NCBI RefSeq assembly: GCF_900100115.1
Contig: NZ_FNKL01000003.1
Location: 496,001 to 560,000, forward strand
Direction: 5' to 3'
DNA length: 64,000 nucleotides
Source of the DNA: Chryseobacterium soldanellicola
Lineage (GTDB): Bacteria; Bacteroidota; Bacteroidia; Flavobacteriales; Weeksellaceae
Shown here: in pieces, positions 35,212 through 44,864 of the stretch
Position numbering within the stretch: the first letter of the stretch is position 1
Layout of the letters: the number at the start of each line of letters is the position of its first letter
Position numbers and translations under genes: made by a program
The notes under the pieces: model-generated
What the model was told of the DNA's origin: nothing
Databases searched by the model: none
The model's input: the letters and a program-made list of their open reading frames with translations, nothing else

Positions 35212-37596
35212 TTAGAAACGATATCTAACATTCAGGATGAAGTTTCTTCCTGCTTCATCCGCAAAAAATCTCAGGCGGTTAAGATAATCTCTGTACGAAA
35301 CATTGAAAACATTGTTCACAATAAGTCCCGCAGAAAGATTTTTACTGATATTGAGGCCCGTTTGAATATTCCAAAGTGAATAACCACTTGGAGGAGTACT
35401 GAAATCAACCGTTTTTTCCACTTCTTCCCCATTTTCATAAATAGGAATGGTCGCATTATGAATCGGGAATCTTTTTTGCGTTAAAAATGTCTGATTTTCA
35501 AGGGTAAAATAAAAATGATTCCAGTTTTCTTTATTGAATTGCAGTGCATTGGAAAAATTCGGAGGCATCATCAAAATTAATGGTTCGTTGTGCGTATCGT
35601 CCTGCCCATGAACATAACTTCCTTTTCCGACATACGTAAAACTGTCATTCAATTTAAAGTTTATATCTAAATCAATACCGTACATTTTGGCATCAATCTG
35701 TTGATATTCCCATACCGGAAACACACCTCTGATCGTATTTTGAATCCCTGTCGGAACTTCATTGATGAAATTTTTAGTAATGAAAAAATAAGGGTTCACG
35801 GAAACATTCAATCCTCCCAACACATTGAATTTTGCATCTGCCGTTAAGTTAAACTGATGTCCCTGCTCATTTTTCAAGCCCATATCTCCAATTTCGATAA
35901 CCGCTGCCGAATGGTGCAATCCGTCTGAGAATAATTCTGCCGCATTCGGAGTTCTACCGACTTTTGCATAATTAAATTTCAGATTAAAATAGGTACTCGG
36001 GTGGTATTCCAGTCCTGCATTGAAAGAAATATTTTCAAAGTTCAATTGAGGACGCGTCAAAACTCTGTTTTGATTGGTTCTCACATAAAATTGCGGATAA
36101 GAATCTGCATAACGTTTTTCCCAATCGCTTTTGTCGTACCATTTCGTAACGTCATAACGGTTGAAGTCATATCTCGCACCTGCTTCCAGATTAAAATCAT
36201 GTGAAATTTTATATTTAAAAATCGAATAAACTCCAGCAGAATATTTGTCATAATTCGGAATCAGACGTCTTGCTTTCGTTGCCGGATCAGAATAATTGTT
36301 TTGAAAACTTGCATCAATACCTGTTTCCAAAGACCATTTTTCTCGTTCCAATGAATCGTTTAGGTTAAACTGATGCGTCATTAATTCCAGATCCAAAGAA
36401 GGAATTTCATTTAATTCACCTCTTCTGATGTCATATTCCTGTCTGTGATTGTACTGAAAACTGTACGTTGCAGAAACTTTTCCGATATTTTCAAATCTTT
36501 TGAATGCCGAAATTTTTGCAATATGATGCTCAATAACCTGTCTAGGATTATCAATATCATAGCTGAAATTCCCCGTATAAATCGGAGTTTTTAAGCTCAT
36601 CGCATTGTAAAAATCGTCATTATTTCCGACATGCGAACCTCTGTAAATCCCGATATTTTGGTTCGTCAGATAATAATCAAAGGAGATTCCCTGATTGTAT
36701 TCATTTTTCTGAACAGTGAAATTAAAGGATGAAAAATCCATTCCCGTATTCATCAAATTGTAGTCAGGAGCGTGCTGATCTCCCAATTTTTTGATGCTTC
36801 CGCCTGATTTTATTGCCCAGCCGTCTTTCCAGACTTTGGCAACATCGACATCTAAGCCTAAACCTTTACCATTCGAGATTCCTGAAAGATTTACAGAACC
36901 TTTTATGGTGTCTTTTTTAGGGAAAATTTCGGGCTCCATTACGACAACTCCTCCGATCGCATCACTTCCGTATTTTAACGCAGAAGCTCCTTTTATTACA
37001 TCGATATGCTGAAAATTATTGATATCAACATTTGGAGCGTGTTCTACTCCCCATTCCTGCTCGGCAAGTCGTACTCCGTTATTTAAAATGGAAATCCTGC
37101 TTCCGTAAAGCCCATGAATAATAGGTTTTGAAATATTATTTCCCGTTTTCAAAGTAGCAACACCTGAAATTTTTGACAGTAAATTTCCCAGATTATCCGT
37201 AGAATTTCGCTCAATTTCAGATTTATCGAGCGTTTTAACGATTAAAGAACCATTGCTTTTATGACTCCCATGGATGGTCACCGTTTCAATATCCTGAATA
37301 TGGTGTTCCAGCGTAATCGTCAGATGCAGATCTTTCGTAACTTTTATATTTTCAGTATAATCATTACAATCAGGATGTTTAGCAATGATTATATAATTTC
37401 CCGAAGGAATTTTATTAAATGAAAACTTACCTTTCTGGTCTGTTTTTGTAGTAAAATCACCGATTTTCACTACAGCGTTTTCCAACGTAGTTTTATCATG
37501 AAAATCCTGAACAATACCTTCTACCGAGTAAGTTTTTTGTGCGTTTGTAATTGCAAACCCGCAAAGGATCAACAATAAACTATATATCAATTTCAT
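35212..37596 (-). CDS. TonB-dependent outer-membrane receptor, probably for a metal (ZnuD-like)
   Basis: A 794-aa receptor. Signal peptide 1-19 (NAQ); carboxypeptidase-regulatory-like domain about 22-95; plug about 110-220 with GSRISILNNGVRLAEQEWGV, then EHAPNVDI and the ALKYGSDAIGGVVVMEP motif; then a 22-strand barrel ending NFILNVRYRF. The plug sequence is closest in style to ZnuD-type zinc and copper receptors. A small exported protein with His and Cys motifs lies directly upstream, which supports a metal substrate. No Zur box could be identified. The substrate is an inference. Confidence 0.85.
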   Translation of the reverse strand: MKLIYSLLLILCGFAITNAQKTYSVEGIVQDFHDKTTLENAVVKIGDFTTKTDQKGKFSFNKIPSGNYIIIAKHPDCNDYTENIKVTKDLHLTITLEHHIQDIETVTIHGSHKSNGSLIVKTLDKSEIERNSTDNLGNLLSKISGVATLKTGNNISKPIIHGLYGSRISILNNGVRLAEQEWGVEHAPNVDINNFQHIDVIKGASALKYGSDAIGGVVVMEPEIFPKKDTIKGSVNLSGISNGKGLGLDVDVAKVWKDGWAIKSGGSIKKLGDQHAPDYNLMNTGMDFSSFNFTVQKNEYNQGISFDYYLTNQNIGIYRGSHVGNNDDFYNAMSLKTPIYTGNFSYDIDNPRQVIEHHIAKISAFKRFENIGKVSATYSFQYNHRQEYDIRRGELNEIPSLDLELMTHQFNLNDSLEREKWSLETGIDASFQNNYSDPATKARRLIPNYDKYSAGVYSIFKYKISHDFNLEAGARYDFNRYDVTKWYDKSDWEKRYADSYPQFYVRTNQNRVLTRPQLNFENISFNAGLEYHPSTYFNLKFNYAKVGRTPNAAELFSDGLHHSAAVIEIGDMGLKNEQGHQFNLTADAKFNVLGGLNVSVNPYFFITKNFINEVPTGIQNTIRGVFPVWEYQQIDAKMYGIDLDINFKLNDSFTYVGKGSYVHGQDDTHNEPLILMMPPNFSNALQFNKENWNHFYFTLENQTFLTQKRFPIHNATIPIYENGEEVEKTVDFSTPPSGYSLWNIQTGLNISKNLSAGLIVNNVFNVSYRDYLNRLRFFADEAGRNFILNVRYRF

Positions 37597-37757
37597 TGTA
37601 ATAGATTGATTGCGTACTATTTAAAGTACATTTAAAAAAATCGAAAAAATTGCAGATGGCTTTTAATTAGAAATTAGAATTTTTGCTCTATTTAATTAAA
37701 AATTTAAACCATAAACATTGAACTTTAAACCTAATTAAAGCCAATAAAATCTATAAA

Positions 37758-38117
37758 TTATGAAATTGTGGGAGGTCCCCGAAGCTGAAAAGTGAATTTA
37801 GTCTGAGACCAGATTCTTTCCTGAACAGCAATAATTTGCTTTACTTCATGCGTATAGCTTTCGAAAGAAAAACTGAAGTCTTCAGGAACTAAAGTATGTC
37901 CTGTAGCCATAAAATGACAAGCCAAACAGTCTGCGGCTTTTTCTTTTGCCACATTTTTGCTGATGGTATTTTCTGTCTTTTTGAAATTGAAACTTTTAAA
38001 AACTTCCTCAGAACTGTGATTGTGAAAATTTTGAGAAAACAGCGCAATAAAGTAGATCCCAAACAAAAGCTTGGAGATAAAGTTCTTTAGATTTCTGCTT
38101 TCTTTAAAAATCATCAT
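37758..38117 (-). CDS. Small exported protein with HNHSS and CxxC, metal-locus type
   Basis: A 119-aa protein with an N-terminal hydrophobic segment (about 13-28, signal or anchor), then QNFHNHSSEE, DCLACHF and a closing LRGPPTIS. Small proteins of this build, ending in a RGPP-type tail, are common next to heavy-metal and TonB-receptor genes of Bacteroidota. I do not know the family name with certainty; it resembles DUF2946-like proteins. It lies 160 bases upstream of the receptor on the same strand. It may bind copper or zinc. Confidence 0.65.
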   Translation of the reverse strand: MMIFKESRNLKNFISKLLFGIYFIALFSQNFHNHSSEEVFKSFNFKKTENTISKNVAKEKAADCLACHFMATGHTLVPEDFSFSFESYTHEVKQIIAVQERIWSQTKFTFQLRGPPTIS

Positions 38118-38243
38118 TCAAAAATAAGAATAAATTAATAAAACCTACATTAAAGTTTCATTAAAAGATTTTGTGAATTATATGAATAAGTCTTTATGAA
38201 TGGTTATTTGTTACAAAGACTTTTACAATAATTAAATTTATTT

Positions 38244-38339
38244 AGATGCTTCGACAGGCTCAGCATGACATCGCTAATACCAACATTAAAATAAAACGTG
38301 AATTATCCACAATGTCATGCTGAGCCTGTCGAAGCATCT
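38244..38339. repeat. REP-like inverted repeat, both arms intact
   Basis: Arms of 27 bases at 38244-38270 and 38313-38339 are exact reverse complements (starting AGATGCTTCGACAGGCTCAG). A loop of about 42 bases separates them. The full element could form a long hairpin between two same-strand genes. It is the best-preserved copy of the family in the window. Confidence 0.9.
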
Positions 38340-38351
38340 TTTATTTTAAAA

Positions 38352-40280
38352 TTAAGCTAATTGAGAACCCAAATACTCCCATTCCTGAAGGGCTACATCA
38401 AGCTCTTCTTTCGTTTTGTTGTATTTTTCCAGTGTTTCGTCGGAAGGATTTTCATTGGTAAAAGTAGCTTCCATTTCCTCGATTTTGGTTTCAAGCTCGG
38501 AAATTTTTTCTTCTACTTTTTTGATTTTATTCTGAATATTTTTTTGTTCTTTGCTGACAATGATTGATGATTTATCCTCAACCTTCACTTCTTTTGGAAC
38601 CGGCTTTACCTCAACTTTTACGTCTTCGCTGTGAAGCTTTGCTTTTTCGGCAGAAATTTCTCTCAGTGTTTCTTTTTGTCTGTATTCCAGATATTCACCA
38701 ACGCTTCCCAGGAATTCTTTCATTTTTCCTTCACGGAATTCGTAGATTTTATCACAAAGCCCATCCAGGAATTCTCTGTCGTGAGAAATTACAATTAATG
38801 TACCTTCAAAATTCTGTAAAGCCAACTTGATAATTTCTTTAGACTGAATATCCAGGTGGTTGGTAGGCTCATCCATAATCAACGTGTTGAACGGACGAAG
38901 CAATAATTTACAAAGTGCGAGACGGTTTCTTTCTCCTCCGGAAAGTACTTTTGTTTTTTTTGTTACAGCATCACCCTGAAATAAGAAAGATCCTAATAAA
39001 TCCCTAACTCTTGGCCTGGTTTCTTCCGTTGCAGCGTCTTCCGCTTCTTCTAAAACCGTTTTATTCGGTGTTAAAACTTCTTCCTGATTTTGAGCGAAAT
39101 ATCCGATATTTACGTTATGTCCTAAATTCCAGGAACCTGAGTAGTCTTTAATATCTCCGGCAAGAATTTTAGCTAAAGTCGTTTTTCCCTGTCCGTTTTG
39201 TCCTAAAAGCGCAATTCTGTCTCCACGCTGAACGATGAAATCGACATCACTAAAAATTTGTTTTTTACCGTATGCTTTTCCAAGATTTTGAGCTTCAAAA
39301 ATAACTTTTCCGGGAACCATTGACTGAACGAAACGAATGTTGAATTTTGAAACATCTTCATTATCAACTTCAATACGCTCAATTTTATCTAATTTTTTAA
39401 TAAGCGACTGTGCAAAAGACGCTTTGGTAGCACTTGCACGGAACTTATTAATATTGTCTTCCATTTGCTTGATCTCCGCATCCTGATTCTTTTTAGCCTG
39501 AATCAGTTTTTCACGGCGCTCTTCACGCATCACCAAATATTTAGAATAATTGGCTTTATAATCATCAACTTTTTTATTATTAATATCAAAAGTCCGGTTA
39601 CAAACCGCGGTCATAAACTGTTTATCGTGACTTACCAAAACGATCGCTCCGGGATAATCTTTCAGGAAATTCTCCAACCAGATGATGGATTCCATATCCA
39701 GGTGATTGGTAGGCTCATCGAGAAGCATGATGTCGTTCTTTTGAAGAAGCAGTTTTGCCAGCTCGATTCTCATTCTCCAGCCTCCGGAAAATTCGTCGGT
39801 GATTTTATGAAAATCATCCGCTTTAAAACCTAAACCGAATAATATCTTTTCCATATCACCTTCCAGATTGTAGGCGTCGTGGTTCATTAAAAGATCGTTT
39901 AATTCAGTCATTTTATTGATCAGATCAGTGTAGGCATCGCTTTCGTAATCGGTTCTTGTTGCCAATTGATGATTGACCTCTTCCAGTTCGTTTTTCCAGG
40001 CATTGATCTGCTCGAAAGCCTGCATGGTTTCGTTCCATACGGTTCTTCCTTTTACGAAATCAAGATCCTGCTTCAGGAATCCGATTGTGATATTTCCTTC
40101 GGGTACAACGCTTCCTTCGTAGAAATTGATTTCCTTCGAAAGCATTTTTAATAAAGTGGATTTCCCCGCTCCATTTTTACCAACCAAACCTACTTTATCA
40201 TCTTTTTTGATCGTGAAATTCACGTTTTGAAACAAATAATTTCCCGAATGATGTAATCCTAAACCTTGAATCGAAAGCAT
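38352..40280 (-). CDS. ABC-F family ATPase (EttA/Uup-type)
   Basis: A 642-aa soluble protein with two ABC ATPase domains and no membrane segment. Walker A motifs are GKNGAGKST and GQNGQGKTT, signature motifs are FSGGWRMRIELAKLLL and LSGGERNRLALCKLLL, and both Walker B blocks read LLDEPTNHLD-like. The P-site tRNA-interaction linker lies between the domains (about 240-310). A C-terminal coiled coil (about 570-640) is Lys/Glu-rich. Such proteins act on the ribosome, in translation or antibiotic protection. Nothing here points to a resistance role. Confidence 0.95.
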   Translation of the reverse strand: MLSIQGLGLHHSGNYLFQNVNFTIKKDDKVGLVGKNGAGKSTLLKMLSKEINFYEGSVVPEGNITIGFLKQDLDFVKGRTVWNETMQAFEQINAWKNELEEVNHQLATRTDYESDAYTDLINKMTELNDLLMNHDAYNLEGDMEKILFGLGFKADDFHKITDEFSGGWRMRIELAKLLLQKNDIMLLDEPTNHLDMESIIWLENFLKDYPGAIVLVSHDKQFMTAVCNRTFDINNKKVDDYKANYSKYLVMREERREKLIQAKKNQDAEIKQMEDNINKFRASATKASFAQSLIKKLDKIERIEVDNEDVSKFNIRFVQSMVPGKVIFEAQNLGKAYGKKQIFSDVDFIVQRGDRIALLGQNGQGKTTLAKILAGDIKDYSGSWNLGHNVNIGYFAQNQEEVLTPNKTVLEEAEDAATEETRPRVRDLLGSFLFQGDAVTKKTKVLSGGERNRLALCKLLLRPFNTLIMDEPTNHLDIQSKEIIKLALQNFEGTLIVISHDREFLDGLCDKIYEFREGKMKEFLGSVGEYLEYRQKETLREISAEKAKLHSEDVKVEVKPVPKEVKVEDKSSIIVSKEQKNIQNKIKKVEEKISELETKIEEMEATFTNENPSDETLEKYNKTKEELDVALQEWEYLGSQLA

Positions 40281-40436
40281 CTCTTAATGAATAATTAATA
40301 ATGAATACTACTACTGAATCTTTTTCGGGTGCAAAAATACGGAAAAAGAAATGAATAGCCCAGAAATAAAAAAGGTTGCCCAAAAGGACAGCAAAACATC
40401 TAAATTTTAAATGACAATTACTATCAATATCGAACG

Positions 40437-40463
40437 AAAAAAGGCTGCCCCAGACGAGCAGCC
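40437..40463 (-). terminator. Terminator of the Tle1-like gene
   Basis: GGCTGC/GCAGCC stem (40443-40448, 40458-40463) followed on the minus strand by six T. Confidence 0.85.
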
Positions 40464-40508
40464 CAACCTAAATTTAAAACTGAAAAAGTACTAACTTTTA
40501 TTTAAAAC

Positions 40509-41831
40509 TTATTTTATTAATATCGAGCGGCTCCAGATATCATTGTTCGGAATATTGCTTCCGTAAGCATAATCCGTCACCGAGCCATCTTCTAAAAGAT
40601 GAATATCTGATGTAAGAGCCGGATTGATGGTGTTGACGGATGAGTGACTCGGGACATTCAGTCCGTTGTTGATTTCTTCTACATTAATTTCTCCATTTAT
40701 TTTTTGAAGCATCGATTTTGTGTACAATCCGAAATTGGCTGAAATATGAGTATAATCCGCCAGTTTTCCGTAATTGTAAACTGGTTTCAAGTTTGGAAAA
40801 AGATCTTTGCTGTAAACTTCTAATTCGTTTGAAAGCTGAACTAAATAAGGATGTTTCTGAGCATCAAACTCAAAATTAGATTCATCAAAATTGGTATTGA
40901 AAACCGGAGTCTGAGCATTGGTTTCCGTTATCATTAATTTACCGTAAATCTTCGACAGATCATTATAAACCAAGCTTCTCGCAACATAAGCCTGAGAAAA
41001 ATAACTTCCTACGTCAATCTTTGAGTCTTTTAACAGATGATCCCAGATTTTATTTCCTTGCGCGTCTTTTTTGGTATTTCTTACCTTTAAAACATAAGCT
41101 TCAAGATCTTGGGCAACAACATAATTCGGGGAAATGTAAACCGATTGAGAGCCTTCAAGATAGCCTCCTCCAACATCGGCGTGAGCTCCGGGAACGAAAA
41201 TTTCTTTCCAGACCGATTTTCCGGTGTCGGATTTTGTATCCTTCATATTTTGTGAATCTTCAAAAACTCCGGTAAGAGGAAAAAAATACCGGCATTCGTT
41301 GACAGCGCACAAATGAAGCGCGTTTTTCACGCCATGAACCACTGTGACATTATAATGATTGAAGGGCGTAGATTCCACCGTATCGAAGACACCAAGGAAT
41401 TTTACCCTGATATTTTTTGCAATTCTTGATCCGTTTAATAATTCGTAAGAAAAAGTTCGCGCCAACATCGCCCCTCTGCTAAAACCATAGATATAAAAGT
41501 GATATTCCTTGGTTTTATCCTGCATTTTAGCATCAATAAAAGCAAATGCTTTCGCCAGTTTATCATCGGAAGAATACCCTACATATCCTACAGGATTTTT
41601 GCAGGTAGCCATCGCAAAACTGCTGTCTTCGGCTCCTGTAATCGTTCCTACGCCTTCTATGTAAGCCTTTTCATCACCATTGAATAATTTGAAAAGTTTA
41701 TAAATATTGGTCTGGCTACCGTAATAGCTTTCATTATTATAAGGAGGTTTTTGCGGGGAATTTGCATTAATGCCATTATTACCCGTACCGTCGAAAAAAA
41801 TCCCGACGGATACTATTGTACTATTTTCCAT
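40509..41831 (-). CDS. DUF2235 (Tle1-like) alpha/beta-hydrolase, candidate type VI lipase effector
   Basis: A 440-aa cytoplasmic-type protein with no signal peptide. It starts MENSTIVSVGIFFDGTGNN, the Asp-Gly pattern at the start of DUF2235. The nucleophile is the Ser of YGFSRGAMLAR (GxSxG, S118 from this start), and the GAHADVGGGYLEGS block supplies the Asp and matching loop. Tle1 lipases cleave phospholipids in rival cells after delivery by a type VI secretion system. I start at 41831 and not 25 codons upstream because the family begins here and the upstream part is charged and low-complexity. No VgrG, Hcp, PAAR or immunity gene is in this window. Other DUF2235 members are not secreted, so the effector role is inferred. 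Confidence 0.85.
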   Translation of the reverse strand: MENSTIVSVGIFFDGTGNNGINANSPQKPPYNNESYYGSQTNIYKLFKLFNGDEKAYIEGVGTITGAEDSSFAMATCKNPVGYVGYSSDDKLAKAFAFIDAKMQDKTKEYHFYIYGFSRGAMLARTFSYELLNGSRIAKNIRVKFLGVFDTVESTPFNHYNVTVVHGVKNALHLCAVNECRYFFPLTGVFEDSQNMKDTKSDTGKSVWKEIFVPGAHADVGGGYLEGSQSVYISPNYVVAQDLEAYVLKVRNTKKDAQGNKIWDHLLKDSKIDVGSYFSQAYVARSLVYNDLSKIYGKLMITETNAQTPVFNTNFDESNFEFDAQKHPYLVQLSNELEVYSKDLFPNLKPVYNYGKLADYTHISANFGLYTKSMLQKINGEINVEEINNGLNVPSHSSVNTINPALTSDIHLLEDGSVTDYAYGSNIPNNDIWSRSILIK

Positions 41832-41965
41832 TGTTAGTGTCTCGATTTTATCATTTTTCTTTTGTGTTTTTAGAATCTTTGAACCTCCGGCTTTCCGGAA
41901 GAACATTTCATCAAAGTAATGACAGAATAAAAAGAGAAACTATAGTAGAAAACACCAAATAAAAA

Positions 41966-41986
41966 ATTCCGTATAACTACGGAATC
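41966..41986 (-). terminator. Terminator of the two-component operon
   Basis: ATTCCGTA at 41966-41973 and TACGGAAT at 41978-41985, with a T-rich run after it on the minus strand. It touches the response-regulator stop codon. Confidence 0.85.
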
Positions 41987-42665
41987 ATATTTTTAAGGAA
42001 ACGGAATAAATATTATTAATAATCGCGTAGATTACAATGCCGACTGTATTTTTGGCACCGATTTTCTCCAAAACCCGCTGTCTGTGGCTTTCGACTGTGC
42101 GCGGACTGATAAAGAGCTTTTCGGCGATCTCATTGTTGGTAAATTCCTGGCAGATAAGCTTTACAACGTCTTTTTCACGTTCGGAAAGCTCGTCTTCCAT
42201 TTCGAAAAGTGATTTTTTCTTGGAAGAGCTGTTCATGTACGAAAAAAGCATCTGATGGTCTTCGGCAGTAAAGAAAACGCCGTTTTTGTGAACCATCGTA
42301 ATGGCTTCAATAAAAGTTTTCCGGTCTGAATTTTTTGGAAGAAAAGCGGCGACCCCCAATTTTACCATATATCCTAAAATCGAACTTTTGTAATGCGAAG
42401 AAAGAATAATGATCTTTAAATCGGGATATTTTTCTTTAAGAATTTCAACTAATTCAAAACCGTTCATCGGCTTCATCTGTACATCAACCAATGCGATATC
42501 CGGAAAATCTTTTTCGTCAAGAGTTTCCAGGCTTTTAAGAAAATCGGGGCCGTTGTTTGATGTCGAACAGACTGCAATGTCTTTTTCGTTTGAAAGTAAC
42601 ATTTTCACACCCTCAAGGATGAGCTGCTCGTCATCAATTAAGGATATTTTGATTTGTTGATTCAT
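41985..42665 (-). CDS. NarL/FixJ-type response regulator
   Basis: A 226-aa response regulator. The receiver domain spans about 5-125: acidic pair D11-D12, phospho-acceptor D61 in IALVDVQMKPMNG, and a Lys in LPKNSDR. A LuxR-type helix-turn-helix fills about 155-220 (LSEREKDVVKLICQEFTNNE, then RTVESHRQRVLEKIGAKNT). It overlaps the histidine-kinase gene by 32 bases, so the pair is translationally coupled. The likely targets include the neighbouring genes. Confidence 0.95.
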   Translation of the reverse strand: MNQQIKISLIDDEQLILEGVKMLLSNEKDIAVCSTSNNGPDFLKSLETLDEKDFPDIALVDVQMKPMNGFELVEILKEKYPDLKIIILSSHYKSSILGYMVKLGVAAFLPKNSDRKTFIEAITMVHKNGVFFTAEDHQMLFSYMNSSSKKKSLFEMEDELSEREKDVVKLICQEFTNNEIAEKLFISPRTVESHRQRVLEKIGAKNTVGIVIYAIINNIYSVSLKI

Positions 42666-43392
42666 TGTTGTGTGGGATTTTAATGATTAAACGGGTTCCG
42701 GTACCTTTCTGTAAGGATGTTTTCCATTTGTGAAGCGCGTTCACGGATTTTATTCTGGATTCAATATTTTTAATTCCCATCCCTTTTTTCACAAGATCAT
42801 AATCAAAACCTTGTCCGTTATCTGATATGATGAGGGCCATATCACGGGGATAATCTTTTATATAAATCCAAACTTTTGTGGCGTCAGAATGTTTCAGAAC
42901 ATTGGTGCTGAATTCCTGTATAATCCTGTAGAGCTGAACTTCTGTAAAAACATCTTTTTTCTGATATTTCGGGCTTACACTGAGCGAAATATTTATTCTC
43001 TGTGAAAGGTTGACAATTAATTCTTCAATATACAAAACAAGCCCGACAGATTCCAGGTTTACAGGATATAACGAGTGTGAAATCGTGCGTGCAGAATCGA
43101 TCAGCGCAGACATCTGGCTGGAGATGTTGTTTTTGATTAATTCATCCCCTTTTGTGTCCAGATTATTCAGCCATAATGAAAGAATATTCAGGCGGTTTCC
43201 GATATCATCGTGAATCATAACCGCAATTCTTTTCCGCTCTCCTTCCTGAGCTTTAATATTCTCTAAAACAAGCTTTTTCTGATGTAAAACTTCCGCCTCG
43301 TGCTGTGCGTTTTTTTCTCTGATAATCCTGTCAATGAAAAATTTGTATGCCAGCAAAACGAAAACCACGATGATCGCCAAAACGATGATCAA
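42634..43392 (-). CDS. Histidine kinase without a sensor domain (HisKA_3 type)
   Basis: A 252-aa kinase of the NarX/DesK group. A single N-terminal membrane helix (about 2-20) leads to a short coiled coil, then the HisKA_3 helix GERKRIAVMIHDDIGNRLNI with H61 as phospho-acceptor. The HATPase domain has STNVLKHSDA, ISDNGQGFD and GMGIKNIESR. There is no periplasmic or PAS sensor domain. The start is TTG at 43392; upstream in-frame codons to about 43479 contain no ATG or GTG, and they continue the hydrophobic helix, so the true start may be slightly further upstream. It sits between a seven-helix gene and its regulator. Confidence 0.92.
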   Translation of the reverse strand: MIIVLAIIVVFVLLAYKFFIDRIIREKNAQHEAEVLHQKKLVLENIKAQEGERKRIAVMIHDDIGNRLNILSLWLNNLDTKGDELIKNNISSQMSALIDSARTISHSLYPVNLESVGLVLYIEELIVNLSQRINISLSVSPKYQKKDVFTEVQLYRIIQEFSTNVLKHSDATKVWIYIKDYPRDMALIISDNGQGFDYDLVKKGMGIKNIESRIKSVNALHKWKTSLQKGTGTRLIIKIPHNNESTNQNILN

Positions 43393-43418
43393 AGCAATAA
43401 AAAAGCCGATATTCAGGG

Positions 43419-44030
43419 TTATTTCTTTAATTTTAAAAAGGTATAAATGATTGATAAATAGACCAAGCTGCTCAAAATATTATTCATTCCCCAAATCATG
43501 TAAACATCATCATTGGAAAGTGTCTTCAGCTGTTTAAGCATAAAAAATATAAATACGGAAACGGCATAATAAAGAAACATAAATGCATCAACGAGTATAA
43601 AATGGTCTTCTGCCTTAGGTTTGCGGATCTCCGTCAAAAGAGAATATCCTATAAAGCAAATCACTACAATATTGGAAATTACTTTTTTAAATTCATTAGT
43701 TTCTGCATCGTTTACAAAAAAGAAATATCCTACGAGAATAGCAATCGGGATGTACCAGTATTTGGACATATTTGATTTACTGATAAATAAGCTTCCCAGC
43801 AGCAAAAGCTCCCCCGATACATAAAACGGATATAAAAAATCTGTATTCTCGAGCTCTAAAAGATAAATGGAAATCTTTATCGTCACCTCTATCAAAAAAA
43901 GAAAAATGATATAATAAACATACCATTTTTCCGTATTTTTTAATAGCTTATATTTCAAAAGCCCAACCAGCGCACTTATTAAAAGTAACCCATTATTTAC
44001 ATAGAGTATTACTTTAAATGCCTCCTCCAT
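43419..44030 (-). CDS. Seven-helix membrane protein, candidate sensor subunit
   Basis: A 203-aa protein with seven hydrophobic segments near 8-24, 37-56, 66-83, 90-105, 115-132, 144-162 and 178-198, and almost no loops. I do not recognise a named family. Its stop lies 26 bases before the kinase start, so the two are one transcript. As the kinase has no sensor part, this protein may be the input module, as 7TM domains are in fused kinases. This is inferred from context only. Confidence 0.75.
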   Translation of the reverse strand: MEEAFKVILYVNNGLLLISALVGLLKYKLLKNTEKWYVYYIIFLFLIEVTIKISIYLLELENTDFLYPFYVSGELLLLGSLFISKSNMSKYWYIPIAILVGYFFFVNDAETNEFKKVISNIVVICFIGYSLLTEIRKPKAEDHFILVDAFMFLYYAVSVFIFFMLKQLKTLSNDDVYMIWGMNNILSSLVYLSIIYTFLKLKK

Positions 44031-44052
44031 TTATTTATTTTTTACTATTTGA

Positions 44053-44781
44053 TTAAATTCTGCAAATCGGCGGACATGGCTGTGACCAGTCGTAAGTATT
44101 TGAGATCGTTTCCACACTTCCGTTATTCTGTAAATCTTCGTAAAAAGAAATGAAAATCAATGTTACCAACATTCTCTGATAAATATCAGAATATTTTAAA
44201 CCAAATGAACATACGAAGCTTGTTAAGCCCTCTTTTGGCGGCGTCAGGTTTTCAGAAGGCACATAGAATTTTTTGAAAACCCTTGCTCCTTTAAAGTCAC
44301 CACACTCGTAATAGAACCAGTTCATCCCTTCATTTCTCCATGATTCGATGGCGCTTACTGCCTTATCCTGATCCATCATCGGCATATTGGCTACCGGGAA
44401 ATACATATCTGCATTATCGTCTATTTTGCGAAGATCGTTAGAAAGAACGGCATTTTTGATCACTGTATATTCCTTTGTTTCCACCAACGGAAGGTCTCCC
44501 TGCAATTCTGAAAGCACGCTGTAAGGATATTCTGTAACGGCAGCTTTTTGCCCCTTTTTGTCAAGTGGCGATAAAATCAGAACAAGCTGACTGTTGTAAA
44601 TACCGATTTCTGTACAGAATTCTTTGTAATCATTTTTGTCTTTAAGCCAGTCGATTTGTTCTTTAGAAAGTGTAAAAATATAGTTGGTAGGGATCAGTCT
44701 TTCTATTTCTAAGAAATTTCCGATACAATTGTCCCAATTTGCTGTGGCTACAGCATACTCATCTCTGTTAAAAATTGTCAT
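44053..44781 (-). CDS. Hypothetical protein, 242 aa
   Basis: Not recognised. A predicted soluble alpha/beta protein with no signal peptide. The N-terminus reads MTIFNRDEYAVATANWDNCI and the C-terminus ends TYDWSQPCPPICRI with two Cys. It contains LVLILSPLDKKGQKAAVTEY, WRNEGMNWFYYECGDFKGAR, and YQRMLVTLIFISFYEDLQNN. Its stop is 22 bases before the seven-helix gene, so it belongs to the same run of genes as the two-component pair. It may be a substrate, adaptor or immunity-type protein of the neighbouring hydrolase genes; nothing in the sequence proves this. Confidence 0.65.
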   Translation of the reverse strand: MTIFNRDEYAVATANWDNCIGNFLEIERLIPTNYIFTLSKEQIDWLKDKNDYKEFCTEIGIYNSQLVLILSPLDKKGQKAAVTEYPYSVLSELQGDLPLVETKEYTVIKNAVLSNDLRKIDDNADMYFPVANMPMMDQDKAVSAIESWRNEGMNWFYYECGDFKGARVFKKFYVPSENLTPPKEGLTSFVCSFGLKYSDIYQRMLVTLIFISFYEDLQNNGSVETISNTYDWSQPCPPICRI

Positions 44782-44864
44782 AATTTAGCATGGTTAAATT
44801 TAGTCCCATAAAATTATGTAAAGTTAACTACGTGTGCAAATATCTCACGTGAAAATGAAATTCA

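Noticed and set aside
38303..38311. TTATCCACA, a perfect DnaA box
   Set aside because: Single copy, and it lies in the loop of a REP-like repeat. No second box, AT-rich unwinding region or dnaA/dnaN genes are near, so it is not an origin.
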